Source: Thermoactinomyces intermedius (lineage in GTDB: Bacteria; Bacillota; Bacilli; Thermoactinomycetales; Thermoactinomycetaceae). From it: a stretch of 64,000 nucleotides of DNA. The notes beneath the pieces are model-generated. The model searched no databases. It was not told the DNA's origin and saw only the letters and a program-made list of their open reading frames with translations. Below, in pieces: positions 15,050 to 23,825 of this stretch. How positions within the stretch are numbered: the stretch's first letter is position 1; each line of letters starts with the position of its first letter. The DNA lies in NCBI RefSeq assembly GCF_016055025.1, contig NZ_JAECVW010000001.1. One strand, 5' to 3'. Position numbers and translations under genes: made by a program.

Positions 15050-15077
15050 AACTCTGATCCGAGGTGGCGTAATCCAA

Positions 15078-16007
15078 GTGGATGTCAAAATTGTGGAAGT
15101 CGGATTGAGGGACGGGTTGCAAAACGAGCCCGTCACGTTGGCGACCGAAGTGAAGAAAGAGCTTATCGAGCGCTTGTTTCAATCGGGGATCAAGCATCTG
15201 GAAGTGACTTCGTTTGTCCATCCCAAATGGATTCCCCAATTGTCCGATGCCGATCGGTTGGCTGCCGGTCTTCCCCGTTTGCCGGTGACCTATCGAGCGC
15301 TCGTTCCGAATCTGCGGGGGTTGAAGCGGGCCCTTGACACCCGCATCGATGAGTATGCCGTGTTTTTGTCCGCGAGCGAAAGCCATAATCGGAAAAATAT
15401 CAACAAAAGCATCCGGGATACGATTCCGGTTTTAAGGGAAGTGGTTCAACTCGCACACCAACACGGAAAGAGGGTGCGGGGGTATGTTTCCACCGTCTTC
15501 GGTTGTCCGTATGAAGGGAATGTCCCGGTCCAAAACGTGGTCCGCATTTGTGAGCAACTTCTGGATATGGGGGTTTATGAAATTTCATTAGGCGATACGA
15601 TCGGGGTTGCCGCGCCGCTTGAAGTGAAACATCGTCTGAAAGACATTATGTCAGCAGTTCCCGCATCAAAACTGGCCGGTCACTTCCATGACACCCGCGG
15701 GACCGGATTGGCCAATGCCTATGTTTGTCTGGAAGCAGGCATTTATACCCTGGATACTTCCTTCGGCGGCTTGGGCGGTTGTCCGTACGCACCGGGGGCG
15801 GCGGGGAATCTGGCCACTGAAGACCTGGTTTACATGCTGAACCGGCAAGGCATCGACACGGGAATCGATCTGGACCGGCTGTGCGAAACCAGCCTGTATG
15901 TGCAAAAACATTTGGGAAAACCGTTGCCTTCCAAAATGTTGCAAAGTTATGCGGCCAAGAAAAAAGAATGCGGGGGAGGGAATGAAGATGGCACCGGTGG
16001 TCACTGA
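15078..16007 (+). CDS. yngG: Hydroxymethylglutaryl-CoA lyase
   Basis: 309 residues, TIM-barrel lyase cleaving HMG-CoA into acetoacetate and acetyl-CoA, the last step of leucine degradation. 'EVGLRDGLQNEP' holds the catalytic Arg and metal-binding Asp, 'SLGDTIGVAAP' the central motif, 'GHFHDTRGTGLANA' the metal-binding His pair, and 'GLGGCPYAPGAAGN' the catalytic Cys loop. The start is GTG with GAGGTGG 10 nt upstream. It overlaps the following hydratase gene by 20 nt. This gene is the best evidence that the cluster serves leucine or related branched acyl-CoA breakdown. Confidence 0.94.
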   Translation: MDVKIVEVGLRDGLQNEPVTLATEVKKELIERLFQSGIKHLEVTSFVHPKWIPQLSDADRLAAGLPRLPVTYRALVPNLRGLKRALDTRIDEYAVFLSASESHNRKNINKSIRDTIPVLREVVQLAHQHGKRVRGYVSTVFGCPYEGNVPVQNVVRICEQLLDMGVYEISLGDTIGVAAPLEVKHRLKDIMSAVPASKLAGHFHDTRGTGLANAYVCLEAGIYTLDTSFGGLGGCPYAPGAAGNLATEDLVYMLNRQGIDTGIDLDRLCETSLYVQKHLGKPLPSKMLQSYAAKKKECGGGNEDGTGGH

Positions 16008-16764
16008 GTGGAAAGAGCATACGGCCATTGTCACGATCAACCGACCTGAAGTCCACAATGCCCTGAATTTGCCGGCGCTTCAGGCATTGCAGTCGGCGAT
16101 GGAAGCGTTGACCGATGATCCGAAGGCCCTGGCCGTGATCATTACCGGAGCCGGGGAGAAAGCTTTTTGCGCGGGAGCCGATCTCAAAGAGCGCCGCACG
16201 ATGGATGACAGTCAGGTTCGCCGTTTTATCCGGTTGATTCGGGATACTTTCACCCGCATCGAGCAAATGCCGCAGCCCGTCATTGCCGCCATCAACGGGT
16301 TCGCTTTCGGGGGTGGGACGGAACTGGCTTTGGCCTGTGATATCCGGATTGCCGAACAACATGCGGTGATGGGGCTGACGGAAACGTCGCTCGGGATCAT
16401 TCCGGGAGCAGGGGGGACACAGCGCCTCCCCCGGTTGATCGGTAAAGCGAAGGCAAAGGAATGGATTTTCACGGCACAAAAAATCACTGCATCCGAAGCG
16501 GAAAAATGGGGGCTGGTCAATGAGGTGACGGAGACAGGAAGAGCGTTGGAGACGGCTTGCCGGTTGGCCGGACGGATCGGGGAAAATGCACCACTTGCAG
16601 TCCGTCAGGCCAAGTTGGCCATCGATCGCGGGTTGGAGACCGATCTCATGACCGGGCTGGCACTGGAAACTTCGGCTTATGAAACGCTGATTCCGACAAA
16701 AGACCGGCAGGAAGGGCTCAAAGCATTCGCAGAAAAAAGAAAACCCCGCTATACCGGGGAATAA
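15988..16764 (+). CDS. yngF: Enoyl-CoA hydratase, probable methylglutaconyl-CoA hydratase
   Basis: 258 residues. Both catalytic glutamates of crotonase are present: Glu112 in 'FGGGTELALACD' and Glu132 in 'LTETSLGIIPGAGG'. The oxyanion motif 'FCAGADLKERR' with an Arg-rich following segment resembles the AUH/LiuC branch, which hydrates 3-methylglutaconyl-CoA to HMG-CoA. The ATG at 15,988 was preferred because GGAGGG lies 7 nt upstream, while the ATG at 15,982 is too close to it. Context between HMG-CoA lyase and a carboxyltransferase supports the leucine pathway assignment. Confidence 0.9.
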   Translation: MAPVVTEWKEHTAIVTINRPEVHNALNLPALQALQSAMEALTDDPKALAVIITGAGEKAFCAGADLKERRTMDDSQVRRFIRLIRDTFTRIEQMPQPVIAAINGFAFGGGTELALACDIRIAEQHAVMGLTETSLGIIPGAGGTQRLPRLIGKAKAKEWIFTAQKITASEAEKWGLVNEVTETGRALETACRLAGRIGENAPLAVRQAKLAIDRGLETDLMTGLALETSAYETLIPTKDRQEGLKAFAEKRKPRYTGE

Positions 16765-16780
16765 ACCGGGAGGGATGGTT

Positions 16781-18316
16781 GTGAAAGAATCCGTTGTCGA
16801 TCAATTGCGCAAAAACAAAGAAACCGTGCAAAAAGGGGGCGCCCCCAAATATCATGAGAAGTTGAGGAAACAAAACAAGCTTTTCGTGCGGGAACGATTG
16901 AAACGGTTGTTTGATGACGAATTTCAATTGGAAGACGGGTTGTTTGCCAACTTCATGGCCGGTGATCTTCCGGCGGACGGTGTGGTGACGGCGATTGGAA
17001 AGGTCAACGGCCAAACGGTTTGCGTCATGGCCAATGACTCCACCGTGAAAGCCGGTTCCTGGGGAGCACGGACCGTGGAAAAAATCATACGCATCCAGGA
17101 AACGGCCATGAAATTGAAAGTTCCCATGATTTACCTGGTGGATTCGGCCGGCGCCCGGATTACGGACCAAATTGAAATGTTTCCCGGCCGGAGGGGAGCG
17201 GGCCGCATCTTTTATAACCAGGTAAAAATGTCCGGAATGGTTCCGCAAGTTTGTCTTTTGTTCGGGCCTTCAGCGGCCGGCGGAGCTTATATCCCCGCTT
17301 TTTGCGATATTGTGATCATGGTGGACAAAAACGCGAGCATGTACCTCGGTTCCCCGCGCATGGCGGAAATGGTGATCGGGGAGAAAGTGACCCTGGAAGA
17401 AATGGGCGGAGCGCGTATGCACTGTACCGTCAGCGGATGCGGCGATGTATTGGCGTCGTCGGAAGAAGAGGCGATTCAATCCGCACGGAAGTATTTAAGT
17501 TATTTCCCGGCCAACTACCAGACAAGCCCGGAGCCTGTTGAAGCCAAGGCACCTTCCCCGAAGGCGCGTCCTGTTTCGGAAATTATCCCGGATCACCAAA
17601 ACACGCCTTTTGACATGATGGAAGTGATTGAAAGCCTTGTGGATGAAGGGTCATTCTTTGAGATCAAGAGCTTGTTTGCCAAAGAACTGATCACCGGATT
17701 GTCGCGGATTGGCGGGCGGGTTGTCGGGATTGTGGCAAACCAGTCGAAGGTCAAAGGCGGGGTGTTGTTTGTGGACTCGGCGGACAAAGCAGCCCGTTTC
17801 ATCAACTTGTGTGATGCTTTCCACATTCCGCTGTTGTTTTTGGCGGACGTCCCCGGTTTCATGGTCGGGACGCAAGTGGAACGGGCCGGGATTATCCGCC
17901 ATGGAGCGAAGATGATTTCTGCCGTCTCGGAAGCGAGTGTGCCCAAAATTTCCGTCATTGTCCGGAAAGCATATGGCGCCGGATTGTATGCCATGGCCGG
18001 TCCGGCCTTTGAACCGGATTGTTGCCTGGCCCTCCCGACGGCACAAATTGCCGTGATGGGGCCGGAAGCGGCTGTCAACGCGGTATACAGCAACAAAATC
18101 CGGGAGTTGGAAGAGCCGGAGAGAACCCGTTTTGTCATGCAAAAGCGGGAAGAATACAAACAAGACATCGATATTTACCGGCTGGCCGGCGAAATGGTGA
18201 TTGACGGCATTGTGGAGCCCGATGAATTGCGGACGGAATTAAGCCGCCGCTTTGAGGCTTATGCAAGCAAACAGCTGCAATTCAGCCAACGGAAACATCC
18301 CGTTTACCCTGTATGA
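16781..18316 (+). CDS. yngE: Acyl-CoA carboxylase, carboxyltransferase subunit (YngE type)
   Basis: 511 residues with the two crotonase-like halves of the acyl-CoA carboxyltransferase family. The N half includes 'YLVDSAGARITDQIEMFPGR' and 'GPSAAGGAYIPAF'; the C half includes 'LFLADVPGFMVGTQVER' and 'GAGLYAMAGPAF'. It moves the carboxyl group from biotin to an acyl-CoA; with its neighbours the best guess is 3-methylcrotonyl-CoA, though propionyl-CoA cannot be excluded. The GTG at 16,781 has GGGAGG 7 nt upstream; an ATG at 16,775 is too close. A terminator follows. Isovaleryl-CoA dehydrogenase and acyl-CoA ligase genes, present in the Bacillus subtilis yng cluster, are absent here. Confidence 0.92.
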   Translation: MKESVVDQLRKNKETVQKGGAPKYHEKLRKQNKLFVRERLKRLFDDEFQLEDGLFANFMAGDLPADGVVTAIGKVNGQTVCVMANDSTVKAGSWGARTVEKIIRIQETAMKLKVPMIYLVDSAGARITDQIEMFPGRRGAGRIFYNQVKMSGMVPQVCLLFGPSAAGGAYIPAFCDIVIMVDKNASMYLGSPRMAEMVIGEKVTLEEMGGARMHCTVSGCGDVLASSEEEAIQSARKYLSYFPANYQTSPEPVEAKAPSPKARPVSEIIPDHQNTPFDMMEVIESLVDEGSFFEIKSLFAKELITGLSRIGGRVVGIVANQSKVKGGVLFVDSADKAARFINLCDAFHIPLLFLADVPGFMVGTQVERAGIIRHGAKMISAVSEASVPKISVIVRKAYGAGLYAMAGPAFEPDCCLALPTAQIAVMGPEAAVNAVYSNKIRELEEPERTRFVMQKREEYKQDIDIYRLAGEMVIDGIVEPDELRTELSRRFEAYASKQLQFSQRKHPVYPV

Positions 18317-18349
18317 GAAAAAGGTTATGATAGAAACGAAGACATTTAC

Positions 18350-18379
18350 GAGCCATGATCCCAATGGCTCTCTTTTTTT
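18350..18379 (+). terminator. Terminator after the carboxylase cluster
   Basis: Seven-bp perfect stem (GAGCCAT / ATGGCTC), 7-nt loop, then TC and seven T. It separates the carboxylase operon from the panE-like gene. Confidence 0.8.
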
Positions 18380-18401
18380 AGCCAAAGTGAGGGATGAAAC
18401 G

Positions 18402-19325
18402 GTGAGAATAGCAGTATGGGGAGGCGGAGCGCTGGGATTGTTATGGTCTGCACGCCTTGCCCCCCGGACCGGTCCGTTTTTGTTGGTCACCCGTACCGAA
18501 GGTCAGGCCCGGCAAGTGAACCGGACGGGAATCACCTTGACAACGTTGGCGGGCGACCGGCGGAACATCCGGGTAAAGGCGCGGCCGGCCGGTTCGATCA
18601 AGGAAGAACCCCCCTTCGATGTCATCTTGGTGATGGTGAAACAACACCATTTGCCATCGGTCATTCCCCTGTTGAAAAATGTGATACATCCGGAAACACA
18701 GGTGTTGTTTTTTCAAAACGGATGGGGCCACCAACAGTGGTTGGAACAGTTGTCTTCTTGTTGCGAAACTTATTTGGCGGTAACGACGGAAGGCGCATTG
18801 AAAAACGGCAATCATGTGAGGCATACGGGAAAAGGGGAGAGCTGGATCGGCTCTTATCCCGATGCGGGTAAAAAAACGTCTCCGGCACTCAAGGCTTTGC
18901 TGGAAGCAGCGGGAAAAGACCTCCTTCAATACGATGAAGACATCCGGCAAAGGCTGTGGGGGAAGTTGGCCGTCAATTGTGTGATCAATCCGATGACCGC
19001 CTGGTATGAAATCCGAAACGGTGCGTTGTTAAACCCCAAATATGATGCGGAAAAAGAGGAGATTTTAACGGAAGTGGCGGAAGTGGCGTCTCTGGAAGGG
19101 ATTTCGCTTCCGTACCGGCAGATGTGGGAACAAATTCATGAGGTTTGCCGGCGCACTTCCGCCAATCTTTCTTCCATGCTGCAGGATGTGAAACACCACC
19201 GGCCGACGGAAATCGATTATTTAAACGGGGCGATTGTCCGGTTGGGGGCAAAACACCACAAAAAGTTGCCCGTCAATCAACTGTGGACCGGCCGGATTCG
19301 GGAGAAAGAAAAGTTCATGCTATAA
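18402..19325 (+). CDS. 2-dehydropantoate 2-reductase family protein (YlbQ-like)
   Basis: 307 residues. The N-terminal Rossmann motif 'VWGGGALGLLW' and C-terminal 'KLAVNCVINPMTAWYEIRNG' are characteristic of ketopantoate reductases, which use NADPH to make pantoate for coenzyme A. The Lys of 'LWGKLAVN' and the Asn of 'NCVINP' match catalytic positions. The GTG at 18,402 has GTGAGGG 8 nt upstream; the longer frame from 18,252 crosses the terminator and the previous gene. Position just before bshC (one gene apart) matches ylbQ of Bacillus subtilis. Its last bases read TATAAT, a possible -10 for the next gene. Confidence 0.85.
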   Translation: MRIAVWGGGALGLLWSARLAPRTGPFLLVTRTEGQARQVNRTGITLTTLAGDRRNIRVKARPAGSIKEEPPFDVILVMVKQHHLPSVIPLLKNVIHPETQVLFFQNGWGHQQWLEQLSSCCETYLAVTTEGALKNGNHVRHTGKGESWIGSYPDAGKKTSPALKALLEAAGKDLLQYDEDIRQRLWGKLAVNCVINPMTAWYEIRNGALLNPKYDAEKEEILTEVAEVASLEGISLPYRQMWEQIHEVCRRTSANLSSMLQDVKHHRPTEIDYLNGAIVRLGAKHHKKLPVNQLWTGRIREKEKFML

Positions 19326-19345
19326 TGTGAAGACTGAAGACGATC

Positions 19346-20728
19346 ATGGATCAGGAGTACTGTGGGGGGATTGGTTTGTCTCGTCCCAAATTGTTGTCAT
19401 TTGATACGTATATCATCAACTTGGTTTTCAGCATGTTCGATTTGTTGACGGTGGTGCCCGTTTTATCTTTGATCATCCGGGAGTACCATTTGTCGATGAA
19501 TTGGGCGGTGTGGGCCGTTTCACTCCATTTGGCTTTTTTTGCTTTTTCTTTGCCCATGATGGATAACTGGGCGGCTTCCAAAGGGAAAATGGAAGTATTG
19601 TGGACGGCTCTCACTTTCTTTGTGCTGGGAACCTTTCTCGCCGGATTGGCCGTGGAGTGGGTGTGGTTCATGTGCGGCCGTGTCATTCAGGCCATCGGAA
19701 CCGGCGGCATGGTGCCGTTTGTCTCCTCGCAATGCCGGCGCAAACTCGGCAAAATGCCCAAAGGCCAACGCTATTTGATCATGCTGGCCTTTGCAGCCGC
19801 ATGGTGTCTGGTTCCCCTGGCATCCGCCGGGCTGGCTGACGCCTTGGGCTGGAAATCGGTTTTTATTTTGCATATTTTGTTTGCTTTTTTGGTGCTGTTG
19901 ATTTCCCAAACGTGGAAAATCGTTGATCAGCCGAACCGCAAAGGAGTCGGCGGCGAATCCATCGTTTTTTTCGGGCTGATCGTCTTGTTTTTGATGATGG
20001 CCGTCACCAGCACCGATTTTTCCGGAGGGATCTCCGCGGTCTTGCACAAAGAAGTATTGCCGCTTTGGATTGTGGCCATCGGAATGGTGGTTCCTCTGTT
20101 GATGGTTGAACGCCAGGGGAGCTATCCGTTTTTCGAACCGCATCTGTTTGCCAATTGGCGTCTGTGGATTTTATATATACAGGTCACTTTGCAAGGGTTT
20201 TTGTGGACGATTCTGACCTTGCTTCCTTTTTGGTTTGCCCGGCAGTATGATACCGGGACATACGGCTCGGCGGTCTGTTTGAGTTTCATTGTGATTGGTG
20301 CAATGATGGCGCTGCCCGTCATCGGGTTTTTGTCCAATCCGGTGTATGTGCACCGTCTGGCTTACACGGCTTTTTTGCTTTCGGCCGTCACGAGTGCGGG
20401 CATGATCTGGATCCCGGACAGCCGGTGGATGCTTCTGGCGGTTTGTCTTTTGGGATGGTGCCTGAGCTTTGCAGTGGCCGATCCCGTTCACCGGTATATG
20501 TTCAAATGGGTGTCGCCCCGCCGGATCCGTTCGGGATTGATGGCGGCAGGCATGTTCAGGGCGGCCGGGGGAGCGCTGGGATTTGTGACCGCGGCCCGCT
20601 TGTTTGAACCCGGTGTGCTCATCAGTGCAGAGGTGCGCATCTTTTTGTTTGTTGCAGGAGTTTCTTTTCTGGGATTTTTGTTTAGCCTGTTTTTGGGGAC
20701 AAAAAAAGTTAGCCACTATAATAATTGA
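19346..20728 (+). CDS. Major facilitator superfamily transporter
   Basis: 460 residues, about 14 hydrophobic segments, as in the DHA2 drug/H+ antiporter group. 'FMCGRVIQAIGTGGMVPFV' resembles motif C-like sequence of that group ('RxxQGxGga'). The loop 'SQCRRKLGKMPKGQR' is basic and cytoplasmic by the positive-inside rule. The substrate cannot be inferred. The start is uncertain: ATG at 19,346 has little ribosome site, whereas TTG at 19,376 has GGGGGGA 5 nt upstream. The gene interrupts the ylbQ-bshC order known from Bacillus subtilis. Confidence 0.82.
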   Translation: MDQEYCGGIGLSRPKLLSFDTYIINLVFSMFDLLTVVPVLSLIIREYHLSMNWAVWAVSLHLAFFAFSLPMMDNWAASKGKMEVLWTALTFFVLGTFLAGLAVEWVWFMCGRVIQAIGTGGMVPFVSSQCRRKLGKMPKGQRYLIMLAFAAAWCLVPLASAGLADALGWKSVFILHILFAFLVLLISQTWKIVDQPNRKGVGGESIVFFGLIVLFLMMAVTSTDFSGGISAVLHKEVLPLWIVAIGMVVPLLMVERQGSYPFFEPHLFANWRLWILYIQVTLQGFLWTILTLLPFWFARQYDTGTYGSAVCLSFIVIGAMMALPVIGFLSNPVYVHRLAYTAFLLSAVTSAGMIWIPDSRWMLLAVCLLGWCLSFAVADPVHRYMFKWVSPRRIRSGLMAAGMFRAAGGALGFVTAARLFEPGVLISAEVRIFLFVAGVSFLGFLFSLFLGTKKVSHYNN

Positions 20729-20785
20729 AGTGATATACTTTGTAACGGTGGAGCATCAGACTTTTCTTTTAAAGAGGAGTTATAT

Positions 20786-22423
20786 ATGAGGTTACAAAAG
20801 ATAGCAATGACCAAGAAATCCAGTATATTTGATGAATTTCTTCACGACCGGGAATTTGCCGGTTCGTTTTATCAGTATCATCCTTGGCGGGAAGAAAGCA
20901 TTTACGAACGTGCCCGCGATTTGAAAATATCGAAACCGGCCGTTTCGCGCCAGGAATTGGTCAGGGTGCTCCGGTCTTACCATCAGCCGGATTTGGTGCA
21001 TCACGAAGTGGAGCGAAATTTGAACCGGTTGGCCGAAGAGGACAGCATGGTTGTGATTGGCGGCCAACAGGCCGGTTTATTGGGCGGACCGTTATATACT
21101 TTTTATAAAGCCATCACCATTGTCCGGTTGGCAAAACAAGCAGAGAAACAACTGGGAAAACCGGTGATTCCCGTTTTTTGGATTGCCGGTGAGGACCATG
21201 ATTTGGAAGAAGTGAACCATGTATGGGTGCAAAACGGTGACAAAGAACCGGTGAAACACCGGCTTGAAGTGAAAGACCAGCGGAAAATCCCCATTTCCCG
21301 ACGCAGGCTGGATGAAAAACAGTACCGGGACTGGCTGGATCAATTGGCCGGGATTCTGCCGGACCGTCCTTACAAAGAAGAATGGCTGGCACAGTGCAAA
21401 AAGTGGGGAATGGGCACACGGTCATGGACCCGCTTGTTTGCCAAAGTGTTGAATCACTTTTTTGGCCCGTACGGATTGTTGTTGGTGGATTCCCATGACG
21501 AAAATTTGCGCCGGCTGGAGGTGCCGGTTCTTAAACGCATGATCCGGCAAAGCCGGGCGATTGCCCGGGCGGTGCAGAACGCTTCCGGCCGGCTGATTGG
21601 CAGGGGACTGGAAGTTCCGGTCGATTTAAAAGAAGATCAGGGGAATTTGTTCATCCAAATCGATGGCGAGCGGCAGCTCCTGTTTCAAAAAGGGGGGCAG
21701 TGGACCACCAAAGACGGCCTGAAAAAGTGGTCGGAAGATGAATTGTTGTCATTGGTCGAACAAGAACCCGCTTTGTTCAGCAATAATGTGATCACCCGTC
21801 CCCTCATGCAGGAAGCCTTGTTCCCCACCCTTTACTTCGTGGCCGGCCCGGGTGAAATCGCGTATTGGTCCCTGTTGAAAGAGGCGTTTTACGAACTCGG
21901 CCTGAAAATGCCGGTTGTAATTCCGCGCATGTTTGTCACGCTGATGGACAAGGCATTGGAAAAACGGATGGATGAGTTTGCTTTGGGGCTTGAGGAACTG
22001 GAACACTTGAAACAGAAAAAAATGAAGTGGATCGACGAGCAACAACCTCCCGATCTGACCGACCGGTTTCAGGAAGCGGTGGATGTCATTCTCGGGCATC
22101 ACGGGCAGCTGGTTGGTTATTTGCACCAAACCATCGGCATGAATATGAAAGAAATCGGGAAAAAAAATGAAGAAAAAATCAAAGCGCAAATCGATTACTT
22201 GCACCGGTTTGCCAAAAAAAGCCTGGAAGAGAAACATCGCGCATCGTTACGGAAATGGGACGAACTGATTCACGGAATTTATCCGAACGACAAACCCCAG
22301 GAAAGGGTTTACAATATGATATGGGCATGGAATGAACACGGGATGGATTGGGTTGACTTTTTGCTGCGGGCGCCTTCTTCGGAAGTGCGGCTGGATGGTT
22401 CCGTCCATGTCTTGTTGATTTAG
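20786..22423 (+). CDS. bshC: BshC, bacillithiol synthesis cysteine-adding enzyme
   Basis: 545 residues, close to the 539 of Bacillus subtilis BshC (YllA). 'VVIGGQQAGLLGGPLYTFYK' is the hallmark nucleotidyltransferase-like motif, followed by 'FWIAGEDHDLEEVNH'. A coiled-coil region spans about 385-500. It adds cysteine to GlcN-malate in the last step of bacillithiol synthesis, so the organism should use bacillithiol as its low-molecular-weight thiol. A clear AAAGAGGAG site precedes the ATG. A TATACT hexamer upstream near 20,733 may be its promoter. In Bacillus it is followed directly by mraZ; here ahcY intervenes. Confidence 0.94.
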   Translation: MRLQKIAMTKKSSIFDEFLHDREFAGSFYQYHPWREESIYERARDLKISKPAVSRQELVRVLRSYHQPDLVHHEVERNLNRLAEEDSMVVIGGQQAGLLGGPLYTFYKAITIVRLAKQAEKQLGKPVIPVFWIAGEDHDLEEVNHVWVQNGDKEPVKHRLEVKDQRKIPISRRRLDEKQYRDWLDQLAGILPDRPYKEEWLAQCKKWGMGTRSWTRLFAKVLNHFFGPYGLLLVDSHDENLRRLEVPVLKRMIRQSRAIARAVQNASGRLIGRGLEVPVDLKEDQGNLFIQIDGERQLLFQKGGQWTTKDGLKKWSEDELLSLVEQEPALFSNNVITRPLMQEALFPTLYFVAGPGEIAYWSLLKEAFYELGLKMPVVIPRMFVTLMDKALEKRMDEFALGLEELEHLKQKKMKWIDEQQPPDLTDRFQEAVDVILGHHGQLVGYLHQTIGMNMKEIGKKNEEKIKAQIDYLHRFAKKSLEEKHRASLRKWDELIHGIYPNDKPQERVYNMIWAWNEHGMDWVDFLLRAPSSEVRLDGSVHVLLI

Positions 22424-22440
22424 TCTTTTTCCTTTTGGAA

Positions 22441-22469
22441 GATAATCGTGTATAATAACCACGATTATC
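22441..22469 (+). promoter_or_regulatory. Perfect 10-bp dyad around the ahcY -10 box
   Basis: GATAATCGTG (22,441-22,450) and its exact complement CACGATTATC (22,460-22,469) flank a 9-nt centre that begins with TATAAT (22,451-22,456). The -10 is thus inside the dyad, as in a repressor operator covering a promoter. The -35 is weak (TTTTCC region). The dyad ends 31 nt before the ahcY ATG. Confidence 0.65.
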
Positions 22470-22499
22470 GGATTTACATATAGGAATAGGGGGATTTAT

Positions 22500-23759
22500 A
22501 TGTCAGCAGAAAACAGCATTGTCCGTGATATGAACCTGGCTCCGCAAGGCCGCCTGAAAATGGATTGGGCCTGGGATCATATGCCGGTGCTGAGCCGGTT
22601 GCGGGAACGGTTGAGCGCGGAAAAGCCGCTTGCCGGAAAAAAAGTGGCGATTTCCCTGCATTTGGAGGCAAAAACGGCTTGCCTGGCTGAATTGATCCGG
22701 GATGCCGGAGCGGAAGTGGCCATTACCGGAAGCAACCCGCTTTCCACCCAGGATGACATTGCCGCTGCGCTGGCTGCTTCGGGCGTGACGGTGTTTGCCA
22801 AATACAACCCGTCTCCGGAAGAATATAAAGACCATTTGATCAAAACGCTTGAAACGAAACCGGATTTGATCATTGATGACGGCGGGGACTTGGTCAGCAT
22901 TTTGCACTCCGAACGTCCGGATCTGATGGAAAATGTCCTGGGCGGATGCGAAGAAACCACCACCGGGATTTTGCGTTTGCGCTCGCTGGAAAAAGAGGGG
23001 ACATTAAAATTCCCGATGGTGGCGGTCAATGATGCGCATTCCAAATACTTGTTTGACAACCGGTACGGAACCGGTCAATCTGTTTGGGACGGAATCAACC
23101 GCACAACCAACCTGGTCGTCGCCGGGAAAACCGTGGTTGTTGTCGGCTATGGATGGTGCGGACGGGGGGTTGCCATGCGCGCCAAAGGTTTGGGGGCGAA
23201 AGTGATCGTCACCGAAGTGGATGCCATCAAAGCAACGGAAGCATACATGGACGGCTTTGAAGTGATGCCGATCAAGGAAGCGGCCCGGTACGGCGACTTC
23301 TTCATCACCACCACCGGGAATAAAGGAGTCATTGCGGGTGAGCATTTCGAAGTGATGAAAAACGGAGCCATCATGGCCAATGCCGGACACTTCAACGTCG
23401 AAATCGACGTGGAACAGCTGGAAAAAGCAGCCGTGAAACAACGCGTGGTGAGAAAAGACATCGCGGAGTATGAGATGGCTGACGGACGGAAACTTTACCT
23501 GTTGGCCGAAGGGCGTCTGGTGAATCTGGCTGCGGGAGACGGGCATCCGGCTGAAATCATGGATATGACTTTTGCCCTGCAGGCGCTCTCCCTGCTGTTT
23601 GTGCATGAACATCATGGCGAATTGGGCCCGAAAGTGTTGGATGTGCCTTATCAAATCGATGAGCAAGTGGCCCGTTATTTCCTGGAAGCCAATGGGGTGG
23701 CGATCGACCGCTTGACGGAAGAACAGGAAAAATACTTGGCAAGCTGGCAGCTGGATTGA
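22500..23759 (+). CDS. ahcY: S-adenosylhomocysteine hydrolase, short form
   Basis: 419 residues. Substrate-domain motifs are 'SLHLEAKTACL' and 'DDGGDLVSILH'; 'HSKYLFDNRYGTGQSVWDGI' carries the catalytic Lys and Asp; the NAD motif is 'VVVGYGWCGRGVAMRAKGLG'. It splits S-adenosylhomocysteine to adenosine and homocysteine with bound NAD. The C-terminus ends 'YLASWQLD' and lacks the Lys/Tyr-containing tail of classical tetramers, so it belongs to the short type also seen in archaea and Thermotoga. Some members of that type act on S-inosylhomocysteine. AGGGGGA precedes the ATG. Bacillus subtilis uses MtnN/LuxS instead. Confidence 0.92.
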   Translation: MSAENSIVRDMNLAPQGRLKMDWAWDHMPVLSRLRERLSAEKPLAGKKVAISLHLEAKTACLAELIRDAGAEVAITGSNPLSTQDDIAAALAASGVTVFAKYNPSPEEYKDHLIKTLETKPDLIIDDGGDLVSILHSERPDLMENVLGGCEETTTGILRLRSLEKEGTLKFPMVAVNDAHSKYLFDNRYGTGQSVWDGINRTTNLVVAGKTVVVVGYGWCGRGVAMRAKGLGAKVIVTEVDAIKATEAYMDGFEVMPIKEAARYGDFFITTTGNKGVIAGEHFEVMKNGAIMANAGHFNVEIDVEQLEKAAVKQRVVRKDIAEYEMADGRKLYLLAEGRLVNLAAGDGHPAEIMDMTFALQALSLLFVHEHHGELGPKVLDVPYQIDEQVARYFLEANGVAIDRLTEEQEKYLASWQLD

Positions 23760-23786
23760 TTTGAGATGAAAGGAAATATACGGTTG

Positions 23787-23815
23787 AATCCTGCACATTG
23801 AGTGCAGGATTTTTT
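23787..23815 (+). terminator. Terminator after ahcY
   Basis: Ten-bp perfect stem (AATCCTGCAC / GTGCAGGATT), 5-nt loop, T run. It closes the ahcY unit just before the mraZ promoter. Confidence 0.88.
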
Positions 23816-23825
23816 ATATTCCGTG

